From Streptantibioticus ferralitis (lineage in GTDB: Bacteria; Actinomycetota; Actinomycetes; Streptomycetales; Streptomycetaceae), in contig NZ_JARHTQ010000016.1 of assembly GCF_029223525.1 (NCBI RefSeq), positions 114,929-178,928 of the forward strand: 64,000 nt of DNA, given 5' to 3'. The position numbers and the translations under genes are program-made. This document shows positions 8,935 through 16,055 of the stretch, one piece after another (position 1 is the stretch's first letter; every line of letters begins with the position of its first letter). Under the pieces are notes generated by a model, which made no database searches, had not been told where the DNA came from, and was given only the letters and a program-made list of their open reading frames with translations.

Positions 8935-9686
8935 AGGACCAACAGCGGAACCGGCTGGACGACCGCAAGGCCGAGCAACTGCTGCGCTGCGAAGCGGAAG
9001 ACACCACCGGCGTCGAGGAACTCCGCACACTGTCGGCGCTGTTGCAGGCGGCTGCCACCGCGCCGGTCGTCGCCGACGATGCTCCGTCCGCGGCCGGGGA
9101 GGATGCCGCGGTAGCGGCCTTCCGGACCGCGCGGGCGGGCGTGCGCCAGCCTGGTCGGCGGCGGATGCCGGGCTCGTTCAAGGTGGGGATCGGTGCGGTG
9201 GCGGGGGCGCTGGTGTTCGGCGGAGTGGCTGTGGCCGCCCAGACCGGAGGACTCCGCCTGCCCTTCTCCGGAAGGCAGGAACCAGGTCCGGGTGGAGCCG
9301 GTGTCTCCGCCTCGGCACCGGCCCGGCCTTCGACGGCACCTATGCCTGGGGAAGTGCCAGATGGCAACGGGCGCTCCAGTGCGGCGGCAGGCGGGCCGGA
9401 GGGCACCGGCGCGCCGTCGTCCTCGGGAGCGGCGGAGCCACGTGATGCGACGCAGTCCCTGCGCGGCCTGTGCACCGCTTACCGGACGGCCCGGCAGTCG
9501 CACGGCAACCCGCATCCGACCGGCGGACTGCGCCGCCTGGTCCAGGCGGCGGGAAGCGAGGCGGCTGTCGCCGATTACTGCGCCGAACTACTCGGGCCGG
9601 ATGGCACCGGCGACGGCCGTGGCGGGGGTAAGCCGGAGGGCGGCGGAAAGACGACAGGCAATTCCCAGAACGGGAAGGCGAAGTGA
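8931..9686 (+). CDS. single-pass membrane protein, putative anti-sigma partner
   Basis: This 251-residue protein starts at GTG 8931, overlapping the ECF sigma stop by 4 nt. An N-terminal cytoplasmic part of about 80 residues is followed by one membrane span (SFKVGIGAVAGALVFGGVAVAA, about 82-103), a low-complexity Pro/Ala/Ser/Gly linker and a small external domain with two cysteines (LCTAYRTAR ... ADYCAELLG, about 184-222). The topology fits a sigma-factor regulator, but no ZAS zinc motif is seen. The role is inferred from coupling alone. Confidence 0.65.
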   Translation: MKDQQRNRLDDRKAEQLLRCEAEDTTGVEELRTLSALLQAAATAPVVADDAPSAAGEDAAVAAFRTARAGVRQPGRRRMPGSFKVGIGAVAGALVFGGVAVAAQTGGLRLPFSGRQEPGPGGAGVSASAPARPSTAPMPGEVPDGNGRSSAAAGGPEGTGAPSSSGAAEPRDATQSLRGLCTAYRTARQSHGNPHPTGGLRRLVQAAGSEAAVADYCAELLGPDGTGDGRGGGKPEGGGKTTGNSQNGKAK

Positions 9687-9721
9687 CAGTGCGGGGCGGT
9701 GTAGGCCCGTCCGGTGAGCTG

Positions 9722-9745
9722 ACCCCTCCCTGAGCGGCGAGGGGT
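9722..9745. terminator. possible intrinsic terminator after the sigma operon
   Basis: ACCCCTC (9722-9728) pairs with GAGGGGT (9739-9745) around a 10-nt loop, about 35 nt after the stop at 9686 and before the convergent TetR gene. There is no long T-tract, so efficiency is uncertain. Confidence 0.4.
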
Positions 9746-9888
9746 TCATCACACGTGACTGGCTCATGACGAGCTCGTCAGGTTCACTGTGCTGCCCGTC
9801 GGTGAACTACCCGGTTCGGAGCATGCTTCTGACACCAGCACCCGGGTGCACGGCCCAGGTCACCCCGATCTTGACCAATCCTCGGCAT

Positions 9889-10482
9889 TCAATCCAGTGG
9901 TGCGCGAGAGTCCAGGACTTTGGCGGTGAAGGCCGCCAGGTGTGCCCGCATCTGCTCGCGGGGCATGTGCTGCCGGCTGGTGAGGTGTTCAACGAGGTCG
10001 GCGCGGGTGGCCGCGAGCAGTGCGTGGGCGGTGAAGCCACTGTCGGTGAGACCGGGAATCTGCTCCAGTACGGCCTGGAGTGTGCTGTGCCACCGCTCGT
10101 AGTGCCCTGCCTGGTAGGGACTGTCACTGCCGGTTCCCTCAAGGGCCAAGGCCAGGTGGCGATTGTCCAGCTTGAAGCACAGGACGGCGTCCAGCAGGGC
10201 GGGTACCCGTTGAAGAGGCGGGGTGGCGGGCCCCAGGGGTGGCGGACCCTCCTCGACGGCGTTCCTGATCGGTTCGAGCCGTGCTTCGTACAGCGCGTGG
10301 ATCAGGCCGGTGCGATCGCCGAAGGCACGGAAGAGCGTTGCCTTGCCCACGCCGGCTGCTGCCGCGATGTCGGCCATGGTGACGGCTTCGGGGCTCTCGC
10401 AGTGAGCGAAGAGGTCGTCGGCTGCCGCGAGGACGGCCGCCCGGTTGCGGGCGGCGTCCTTGCGTGGCTTGCGTTCGGGCAT
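9889..10482 (-). CDS. TetR-family transcriptional repressor
   Basis: The 197-residue protein starts at ATG 10482 after AGGA. Its N-terminal helix-turn-helix is clear (VTMADIAAAAGVGKATLFRAFGDR, about residues 35-58), followed by the all-helical ligand/dimerisation domain typical of TetR proteins. It is divergent from a SnoaL/NmrA/hydrolase operon, and the intervening 90 bp carry two matching palindromes. Repression of the operon and of its own gene, relieved by a small-molecule ligand, is the expected logic. The ligand is unknown. Confidence 0.9.
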   Translation of the reverse strand: MPERKPRKDAARNRAAVLAAADDLFAHCESPEAVTMADIAAAAGVGKATLFRAFGDRTGLIHALYEARLEPIRNAVEEGPPPLGPATPPLQRVPALLDAVLCFKLDNRHLALALEGTGSDSPYQAGHYERWHSTLQAVLEQIPGLTDSGFTAHALLAATRADLVEHLTSRQHMPREQMRAHLAAFTAKVLDSRAPLD

Positions 10483-10503
10483 GCGGTTCCTCCATTTGCA
10501 AAG

Positions 10504-10551
10504 CGGACCCGAGGTCCGTATCGTCGCAACATGAAGCGGACCCTCGGTCCG
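10504..10551. promoter_or_regulatory. paired TetR-type operators
   Basis: Two near-identical palindromes, CGGACC-CGA-GGTCCG (10504-10518) and CGGACC-CTC-GGTCCG (10537-10551), are 33 bp apart, about three helical turns. Both lie between the divergent TetR gene (start 10482) and the SnoaL-like gene (start 10574). They are the obvious binding sites for this repressor. Confidence 0.75.
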
Positions 10552-10573
10552 CATCGTACGGGACGGAGTACCC

Positions 10574-10999
10574 ATGCCCACAAACACGGCACCGGCGGAC
10601 CTGTACCGCCACGGCCTGCAACTGCTGCTGGACAAGAACATCCCCGCCTGGGTCGACCTCTGGGACGACAACGGAATCTTCGAGTTCCCCTTCGCGCCCG
10701 AAGGGTGGCCCAAGCGGCTGGAAGGCAAGGCCGCGGTCGCCGACTACATGCGCGACTACCCCGACCACATCGACCTCCACGACTTCCCCGACGTGGAGAT
10801 CCACCAGACCACCACCGCGCACACCATCGTGGTCGAAATGCGCGGGGTGGGCCGTCTGGTGGAGACCGACAGCCCCTTCGACATGACCTACATCGCCGTG
10901 GTGACCGTCAAGGACGGCCTCATCACCCGCTACCGCGACTACTGGAACCCCCTCGCGGTTCTCCAGGACCCCGCGAGCGACTTCACGGGGAGGAGCTGA
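10574..10999 (+). CDS. SnoaL-like (NTF2-fold) protein, 141 aa
   Basis: The sequence has the cone-shaped NTF2/SnoaL pattern: an N-terminal helix pair (ADLYRHGLQLLLDKNIPAWVDLWDDNG), then alternating strands (FEFPFAPEG, TIVVEMRGVG, DMTYIAVVTVKDGLITRYRDYWNP). Relatives are polyketide cyclases, isomerases and uncharacterised ketosteroid-isomerase-like enzymes. It is the first gene of the TetR-controlled operon and its stop overlaps the next start (TGATG), suggesting a small catabolic or detoxification pathway with the NmrA-like reductase and hydrolase. The substrate cannot be read from sequence. Confidence 0.85.
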   Translation: MPTNTAPADLYRHGLQLLLDKNIPAWVDLWDDNGIFEFPFAPEGWPKRLEGKAAVADYMRDYPDHIDLHDFPDVEIHQTTTAHTIVVEMRGVGRLVETDSPFDMTYIAVVTVKDGLITRYRDYWNPLAVLQDPASDFTGRS

Positions 11000-11838
11000 T
11001 GACCACTGTCGGCACCACCCTGGTCATCGGGGCCACCGGCACCACCGGTAGCCGCGTCGCCTCCCAACTCGCCGCAGGCGGGCACCGCGTCAAGGCCGCC
11101 AGCCGAGGTGCCACCGCCGTGGACGGCGCTCAGGCCGTCCGCTTCGACTGGAACCATCCCGCGACGTTCGACGAAGCCCTGAGCGGCACGGACCGGGTCT
11201 ATCTCATCCCACCGCTCGGCTCCCTGGAGCCGGCCGCCCTCATGCTGCCCTTCCTCAGGCAGGCCCGTGCAGCCGGGGTGCGCCGCGCGGTGCTGCTCAG
11301 CTCCTCGGCGATCCCCTTCGGCGGCCCGGCCGCAGGACAGGTGCACCAGGCCCTGCCCGGCCTGTTCGACGAGTGGGCGGTGCTACGGCCCTCGTGGTTC
11401 ATGCAGAACTTCACCGGCGACCACCCGCACGCGCAGAGCATCCGAGCGAACGGGACCATTCTGACCGCCACCGGCGAGGGCCGTGTCGGGTTCGTGGACG
11501 CCGACGACATCGCCGCCGTCGCCGTGCACGCACTGACCGACGCTCAGGCCCCGAACACCGACCTGATCATCACCGGTCCACAGGCGCTGAGTTACGGCGA
11601 CATCGCCGCCGTCCTCACCCAACTCACGGGCCGGACCGTCACGCACCGGCAGCTGACCTACGAGCAGATGCGCGACCGCCTGGCCGCCGCCCTGCCCCCG
11701 GAGTTCGCCGCGATGCTCGCCGGCATGGACCGCGCCATCGCCGAGGGGGCCGAGGATCGCACCACCGACACCGTCCAGCGCCTCACCGGCCGCCCACCGC
11801 ACAGCTTCCGCACGTTCGCAGAACGGGAGATGCCATGA
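10999..11838 (+). CDS. NmrA-like NAD(P)-binding oxidoreductase
   Basis: The 279-residue product begins with a dinucleotide-binding motif (LVIGATGTTGSRVASQLAAG, Gly-x-x-Gly-x-x-Gly, residues 8-27) and has the atypical-SDR layout of NmrA/azoreductase-like NAD(P)H sensors and reductases (VLLSSSAIPFGG; LRPSWFMQNF). It is translationally coupled to the SnoaL gene (TGATG) and to the hydrolase (ATGA). Most relatives are annotated NAD(P)H-dependent quinone or azo reductases; the real substrate is unknown. Confidence 0.87.
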   Translation: MTTVGTTLVIGATGTTGSRVASQLAAGGHRVKAASRGATAVDGAQAVRFDWNHPATFDEALSGTDRVYLIPPLGSLEPAALMLPFLRQARAAGVRRAVLLSSSAIPFGGPAAGQVHQALPGLFDEWAVLRPSWFMQNFTGDHPHAQSIRANGTILTATGEGRVGFVDADDIAAVAVHALTDAQAPNTDLIITGPQALSYGDIAAVLTQLTGRTVTHRQLTYEQMRDRLAAALPPEFAAMLAGMDRAIAEGAEDRTTDTVQRLTGRPPHSFRTFAEREMP

Positions 11839-13040
11839 AGCAGCTGATGTTCGAGGGCGACACCCAGTTCTGGTTCGAGACCCTGCGCAACCTGGGATTC
11901 GCCAGCTACGGCGGATCAGACGTCGGCGAGATCATCGCCACCGCCTCCCGTATCACCACCGGCGACTACGACAGCTGGCACGACGCCTGGCTGGCGACGG
12001 CGGAGCGGCTGGCCGCCGAGGCCGCCACGATGCACCCCATCAGCGCCCGCGACACTCTCCTGCGCGCCTCCACCTACTACCGGGCGGCCGAGTTCTTCCT
12101 GCACGGCAACCCCGACGACCCACGCATCACCTACGCCTACGACCGCAGCGTCGAATGCTTCCGCACCGCCATCGCGCACGTGCCCGGTATCAGCGCCATC
12201 GAGATTCCCTACGAAAACACGGTGCTGCGCGGCTACTTCTACCGGGCGCCGGGCGCAGCGCCCAAACCGACATTGGTGATGCACAACGGCTTCGACGGCG
12301 CCGCCGAGGAACTGCACTTCTTCGGCGCGTCCGGTGGACAGGAACGCGGCTACCACGTCCTCACCTTCGACGGGCCCGGACAGCCCAGCGCGATCCACCG
12401 CGACCAGCTGACCTTCCGGCCCGACTGGGAGAACGTCGTCAGCCCGGTTCTGGACTTCCTCGCCGACGACCCGGGCGTGGACCCCGCACGGATCGCACTC
12501 CTCGGCGTCAGCCTGGGCGGCTGCCTCGCGCCCCGCGCAGCGGCCTACGAGCCGCGCCTGGCCGCCGTCGTCGCGGTCGACGGCGTCTACGACACGGGCA
12601 CCGCGCTCACCGCGCATCTCCCCCTGGAACACGAGGAAGTCGTCCAGCGAGCCGGCGCCGAACACGACGAAGAACTCGACCAGATGATCGCCACCGCCCG
12701 CGCCAACAGCCCGGTCATGCGCTGGGCGTACGACCACGGTCGCTACGTCACGGGCACCGCGACAGACCGCGAATTCCTCGCCGCCTACCTCCAGTACCAC
12801 CTCAAGGACGGAACGGCCGAGAAGATCACCTGCCCCGTCCTCGTCTGTGAGGCAGTCGACGACATCTTCTACGCCGGTGACTCCACCGACACGGAGCCGC
12901 GCAAGCTGTACGCGCACCTCACCGGGCCCAGGACACTACTGACGTTCACCGAAGAGGAAGGCGCGGACGCCCACTGCCACCCCGGCGCACTACGACTCAC
13001 CGTCGCCCGCATCTTCGACTGGCTCGACGAAACGATCTGA
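11835..13040 (+). CDS. alpha/beta hydrolase of the FrsA/DHPON-hydrolase type
   Basis: The 401-residue protein has a long helical N-terminal region (about 1-130) before the alpha/beta fold, as in 2,6-dihydroxypseudooxynicotine hydrolase-like C-C hydrolases. The nucleophile elbow is GVSLGGC (about residues 220-226). Asp in CEAVDDIFYAG and His in GADAHCHPG complete the triad. It overlaps the NmrA-like gene by 4 nt and is the last gene of the TetR operon. C-C or ester hydrolysis of a ring-cleavage product is possible; the substrate is not deducible. Confidence 0.87.
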   Translation: MKQLMFEGDTQFWFETLRNLGFASYGGSDVGEIIATASRITTGDYDSWHDAWLATAERLAAEAATMHPISARDTLLRASTYYRAAEFFLHGNPDDPRITYAYDRSVECFRTAIAHVPGISAIEIPYENTVLRGYFYRAPGAAPKPTLVMHNGFDGAAEELHFFGASGGQERGYHVLTFDGPGQPSAIHRDQLTFRPDWENVVSPVLDFLADDPGVDPARIALLGVSLGGCLAPRAAAYEPRLAAVVAVDGVYDTGTALTAHLPLEHEEVVQRAGAEHDEELDQMIATARANSPVMRWAYDHGRYVTGTATDREFLAAYLQYHLKDGTAEKITCPVLVCEAVDDIFYAGDSTDTEPRKLYAHLTGPRTLLTFTEEEGADAHCHPGALRLTVARIFDWLDETI

Positions 13041-13329
13041 AGCCTCCGACATGTCAGCGTAGGAGCGGACTTCCTCAGCCGCCGGTTGCAGCGCCATCCT
13101 GCCCAAGACCGGCGCACGGCGGCCTGCTACGGCGTGTCCGACTGGCGCCCTCGCCGGCCTCCTCCCGCAGGGACAGCGCCGGCGGCTGAAGGCACGCGTC
13201 CGCAAGTGCAACAGCAACTTCACCACCGCAAAGACCCGCGCACATCCCAGGCGTACACCCTCGACTTCGCGGTGCTCAGGGACGAGGGCCTTGACAGTGC
13301 CAACCTCGGCTAAAAGGAAAGGTGTTGCA

Positions 13330-13513
13330 CATCACGGGACGCCAACGGCCCTCGTCCCGGAAGGTCCAGGCGCGTGAGTCGATCGAGGCAATGGCCGACG
13401 TCCGCCACAGGATTCCCCATCCGCAGGAGCTTCCTTCCGTCCCACTGCAGCAGCCGCGGCACGAAGCGCCGCCCGACCTGCCCGGTCGCGCCCGTCACCA
13501 GTATCGTCGTCAT
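13330..13513 (-). pseudogene. truncated NAD(P)-binding (NmrA/SDR-like) gene
   Basis: ATG 13513 opens with MTTILVTGATGQVGRRFVPRLLQ, a perfect start for an atypical SDR. After about 23 residues the homology stops abruptly and the frame continues as unrelated sequence to a stop near 13310. The gene is a 5' fragment left by a deletion. It is divergent from the MmyB-type regulator at 13666, which presumably once controlled it. Confidence 0.65.
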
Positions 13514-13608
13514 GATCGGTCTCTTTCGGATCCCCGGGTCGGGCGTGACGTCCGGCCCCTGCGACCACTAGCCTGGACGCGGCGAGCCGAAGGCAGGAGA
13601 GACCCGTC

Positions 13609-13635
13609 GATCCAGGGATCGGCGATCCCTGGATC
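13609..13635. promoter_or_regulatory. perfect 12-bp inverted repeat, candidate regulator operator
   Basis: GATCCAGGGATC (13609-13620), spacer GGC, then GATCCCTGGATC (13624-13635). The palindrome is perfect and sits 31 bp before the MmyB-type regulator start, in the divergent region with the truncated reductase gene. It is the best candidate for that regulator's binding site. Confidence 0.6.
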
Positions 13636-13665
13636 CCACCCGTCGGGGCGGGCAAGCTGGAAGGC

Positions 13666-14562
13666 ATGGAACGTCCCGTGGACCGCGCCGCACTCGCCGA
13701 CTTCCTCCGCCGCAGCCGGGCACGGCTGCACACCGCCGACGTGGGCCTGCCGGACGGCGCCCGGCGGCGGACGCCGGGGCTGCGGCGGGAGGAGGTGGCC
13801 GCGCTGGCCGGTATGTCCGCCGACTACTACACGCGGCTGGAGCAGCAGCGCGGTCCGCGTCCCTCGCCCCAGCTGCTGGCCGCGCTGGCCCGCGCGCTGC
13901 GCCTGGGCTACGACGAGCGGGATCACCTGTTCCACCTCTCCGGACGGCAGCCGCCCGCCCACCGGACGGTGGCCGACCATGTCCGTCGCGGGCTGCTGCT
14001 CATCCTCGACCGGCTCTGGGACACCCCGGCCCAGGTGATCTCCGAGCTCGGGGACGTGCTGGTGCAGAACCCGATGGCCCAGGCGCTGTGGGGCGACGCG
14101 GCTTCGCGCGGCCCGGATGAGCGCAACCTGATCCGCCGCTGGTTCACCGACCCCGGTGCCCGCGACCAGTTCCCGGCCGAGGATCACGAGCGGCTCGGCC
14201 GCTCCAAGGCCGCCCACCTGCGTGCGGTCGCCACCGCCCGGCCCGAGGACCGCCGCGCCGCGCGGCTGGTGGCCGAGCTGCTGGCGACGTCGCCGGAGTT
14301 CGCCGCCTACTGGGCCGAGCACGACGTCGCGCAGCGGCGCAGTGACGTGACGCGGGTCCTGCATCCCGTCGTCGGCCTGTTGGAGCTGCACTGCGAGGTG
14401 CTGGTCAACGACGGCGGCGCGCAGCGGCTGCTCGTCTTCACCGCGGAGCCCGGCAGCGTCACCGCGGAGCGGCTGGAGCTGCTGCGGGTCGTCGGGCTAC
14501 AGGACCTGAAGACCACGGACACAGCGGACGCCGCCGACGCCGCGGACGCGCGGCTCAGCTGA
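13666..14562 (+). CDS. XRE-family regulator with MmyB-like ligand-binding domain
   Basis: The 298-residue protein has an N-terminal helix-turn-helix with the family signature RRRTPGLRREEVAALAGMS (about residues 27-45) and DYYTRLEQQRGPRPS. Its C-terminal domain (about 100-270) is the PAS-like MmyB ligand-binding fold seen in many Streptomyces regulators that control a divergent short-chain dehydrogenase. Here the divergent dehydrogenase gene is reduced to its first 23 codons, so the regulator may be orphaned. The tail is a short Ala/Asp repeat (TADAADAADA). Confidence 0.9.
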   Translation: MERPVDRAALADFLRRSRARLHTADVGLPDGARRRTPGLRREEVAALAGMSADYYTRLEQQRGPRPSPQLLAALARALRLGYDERDHLFHLSGRQPPAHRTVADHVRRGLLLILDRLWDTPAQVISELGDVLVQNPMAQALWGDAASRGPDERNLIRRWFTDPGARDQFPAEDHERLGRSKAAHLRAVATARPEDRRAARLVAELLATSPEFAAYWAEHDVAQRRSDVTRVLHPVVGLLELHCEVLVNDGGAQRLLVFTAEPGSVTAERLELLRVVGLQDLKTTDTADAADAADARLS

Positions 14563-14667
14563 GGTCGGTGCCGAGTTCGGAGCCGAAGCCCTGGGCGTCG
14601 GGGCGGCGGACCAGGGCCCGGTCCAGCGGCTGGGTCCAGTGCGCGGGGGAGCACGGGGGCTCCGACC

Positions 14668-15450
14668 TCACGGCTGCGCCTGCTTCGGCAAGGTGAGGAT
14701 TTCGGCTCCGTCGTCGGTGATAGCGATCGTGTGCTCACTGTGTGCTGTCCGGCAGCCTGTCGCACTTCGGAGCGTCCACCCGTCGGCATCAGTGACGAGT
14801 TCAGCGGTGTCCGCCATGACCCAGGGCTCCAGTGCCAGGAGCAGCCCAGGGCGCAGTTTGTATCCACGGCCGGGCCGTCCGGTGTTCGCAACGTGCGGGT
14901 CCTGGTGCATCGTTGATCCGATGCCATGACCTCCGAACTCGGTGTTGATCGGGTACCCCGCCTCGCTGAGGACCGTGCCGATGGCGTGGGAGAGGTCGCC
15001 GATGCGAGCTCCGGGCCTGGCAGCGGCGATCCCTGCGGCCAGCGCGTGTTCGGTCGCGTTGATCATCGCGACGCTTTCCGGGGGCTTTGCGTCGCCCACG
15101 ATGAAGCTGATGGCGGAGTCTGCAGCGACTCCGTCTTTGGAGACGGCGAGGTCGAGTGTCAGCAGGTCGCCGTCGGCAAGTGTGTAGTCGTATGGCCGTC
15201 CGTGCAGCACGGCGTCGTTGACGGCCGTGCAGATGTAGTGGCCGAACGGGCCGCGTCCGAAGGATGGCTCGTAGTCGACGTAACAGGACAGTGCGCCCGC
15301 CTCGACGATCATGGTCTCGGCCCACCGGTCGATGTCCAGAAGGTTCGTGCCGATCGTGCTACGGCTCTTCAGCGTCTGCAGGATGTCAGCGACCAGGGCG
15401 CCTGTGTCTTTTGCTCGGGCCAGTAGGGCGGGGTTCAGGATCTCGATCAT
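14668..15450 (-). CDS. map: type I methionine aminopeptidase
   Basis: The 260-residue protein removes the initiator methionine from new proteins. All metal ligands of the pita-bread fold are present: Asp100 (LLTLDLAV), Asp111, His175 (GGHGIGSTMH), Glu208 (LALEPW) and Glu239 (AHSEHT); His71 of the substrate pocket is also there. ATG 15450 has GAGGAG 8 nt upstream. A genome like this has housekeeping copies near the ribosomal protein genes, so this is an accessory paralogue, divergent from a small XRE regulator with palindromes between them. A role in antibiotic tolerance or selective processing is possible but unproven. Confidence 0.9.
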   Translation of the reverse strand: MIEILNPALLARAKDTGALVADILQTLKSRSTIGTNLLDIDRWAETMIVEAGALSCYVDYEPSFGRGPFGHYICTAVNDAVLHGRPYDYTLADGDLLTLDLAVSKDGVAADSAISFIVGDAKPPESVAMINATEHALAAGIAAARPGARIGDLSHAIGTVLSEAGYPINTEFGGHGIGSTMHQDPHVANTGRPGRGYKLRPGLLLALEPWVMADTAELVTDADGWTLRSATGCRTAHSEHTIAITDDGAEILTLPKQAQP

Positions 15451-15474
15451 GTGGCACTCTCCTCACGCAACCAA

Positions 15475-15505
15475 TAACTATACCGGTCACACTATACCGG
15501 TATTA
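15475..15505. promoter_or_regulatory. repeated ACTATACCGGT operator-like sites
   Basis: ACTATACCGGT occurs at about 15477-15487 and again at about 15491-15501, the second copy extending into the palindrome ATACCGGTAT. They lie in the 66-bp region between the divergent map and XRE genes and probably bind the XRE protein. Confidence 0.55.
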
Positions 15506-15516
15506 GAATTGGAGTC

Positions 15517-15819
15517 ATGGTCAGGTTGCCGCTCACTCCCGCAGAGGTCGAACGCGGACAGCGCCTCGGCGCCCTCCTGCGTCGGGCCAGGGGAGAGCGC
15601 TCGATGCTCGACATCGCGCTCGACGCACGTGTCTCACCGGAGACCCTCCGGAAGATCGAGTCGGGCCGCGTGGCCACCCCCGCCTTCTCGACCATCGCGG
15701 CGATCGCCGATGTCCTCGGACTCTCCCTCGATGCGGTGTGGGCCGAGATCAGCCAGCCCGAACGTGGCGTTAGGCCGACCAACTCTGGTCACAACGCACG
15801 TGAGCAGTTGGCCTCGTAA
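15517..15819 (+). CDS. small XRE-family helix-turn-helix regulator, 100 aa
   Basis: The protein is little more than one HTH domain (residues about 15-75): ERSMLDIALDARVSPETLRK, then IESGRVATPAFSTIAAIADVLG. It starts at ATG 15517 after TTGGAG. Divergent placement beside the methionine aminopeptidase gene and the paired palindromes suggest it controls both. No effector domain is present, so regulation is probably by its own concentration. Confidence 0.85.
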   Translation: MVRLPLTPAEVERGQRLGALLRRARGERSMLDIALDARVSPETLRKIESGRVATPAFSTIAAIADVLGLSLDAVWAEISQPERGVRPTNSGHNAREQLAS

Positions 15820-16055
15820 GTCCCAACCCCGCAGCTGCGTTGGAGACCTCGACAAGAGAGAAGGCGTGGGCGCGGCTCTCAACCAAAGTCCCCGGTCAGT
15901 GCAACCGGCCCCAGCACTCCTCGGATGGGGAATCGCCTGGCCCTGGGCTCCTGCCAGGTGTGACGATGTCCCTCATCCCGCTGCCCAGAGGCAGAGCGTC
16001 GCAGCTCCCTGGCCGGGGCGGCCCATGTCACACCCGCCCCCTGGAGCCCCGTGCC

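Noticed and set aside
9766..11838. 690-codon plus-strand frame apparently joining several genes
   Set aside because: The first about 410 codons run antisense through the TetR gene and out of frame through the SnoaL gene; only the NmrA part from 10999 is real.
13086..13313. 75-codon ORF between the hydrolase and the truncated reductase
   Set aside because: The end (SQAYTLDFAVLRDEGLDSAN) looks protein-like, possibly a transposase scrap, but there is no start signal or confident family match.
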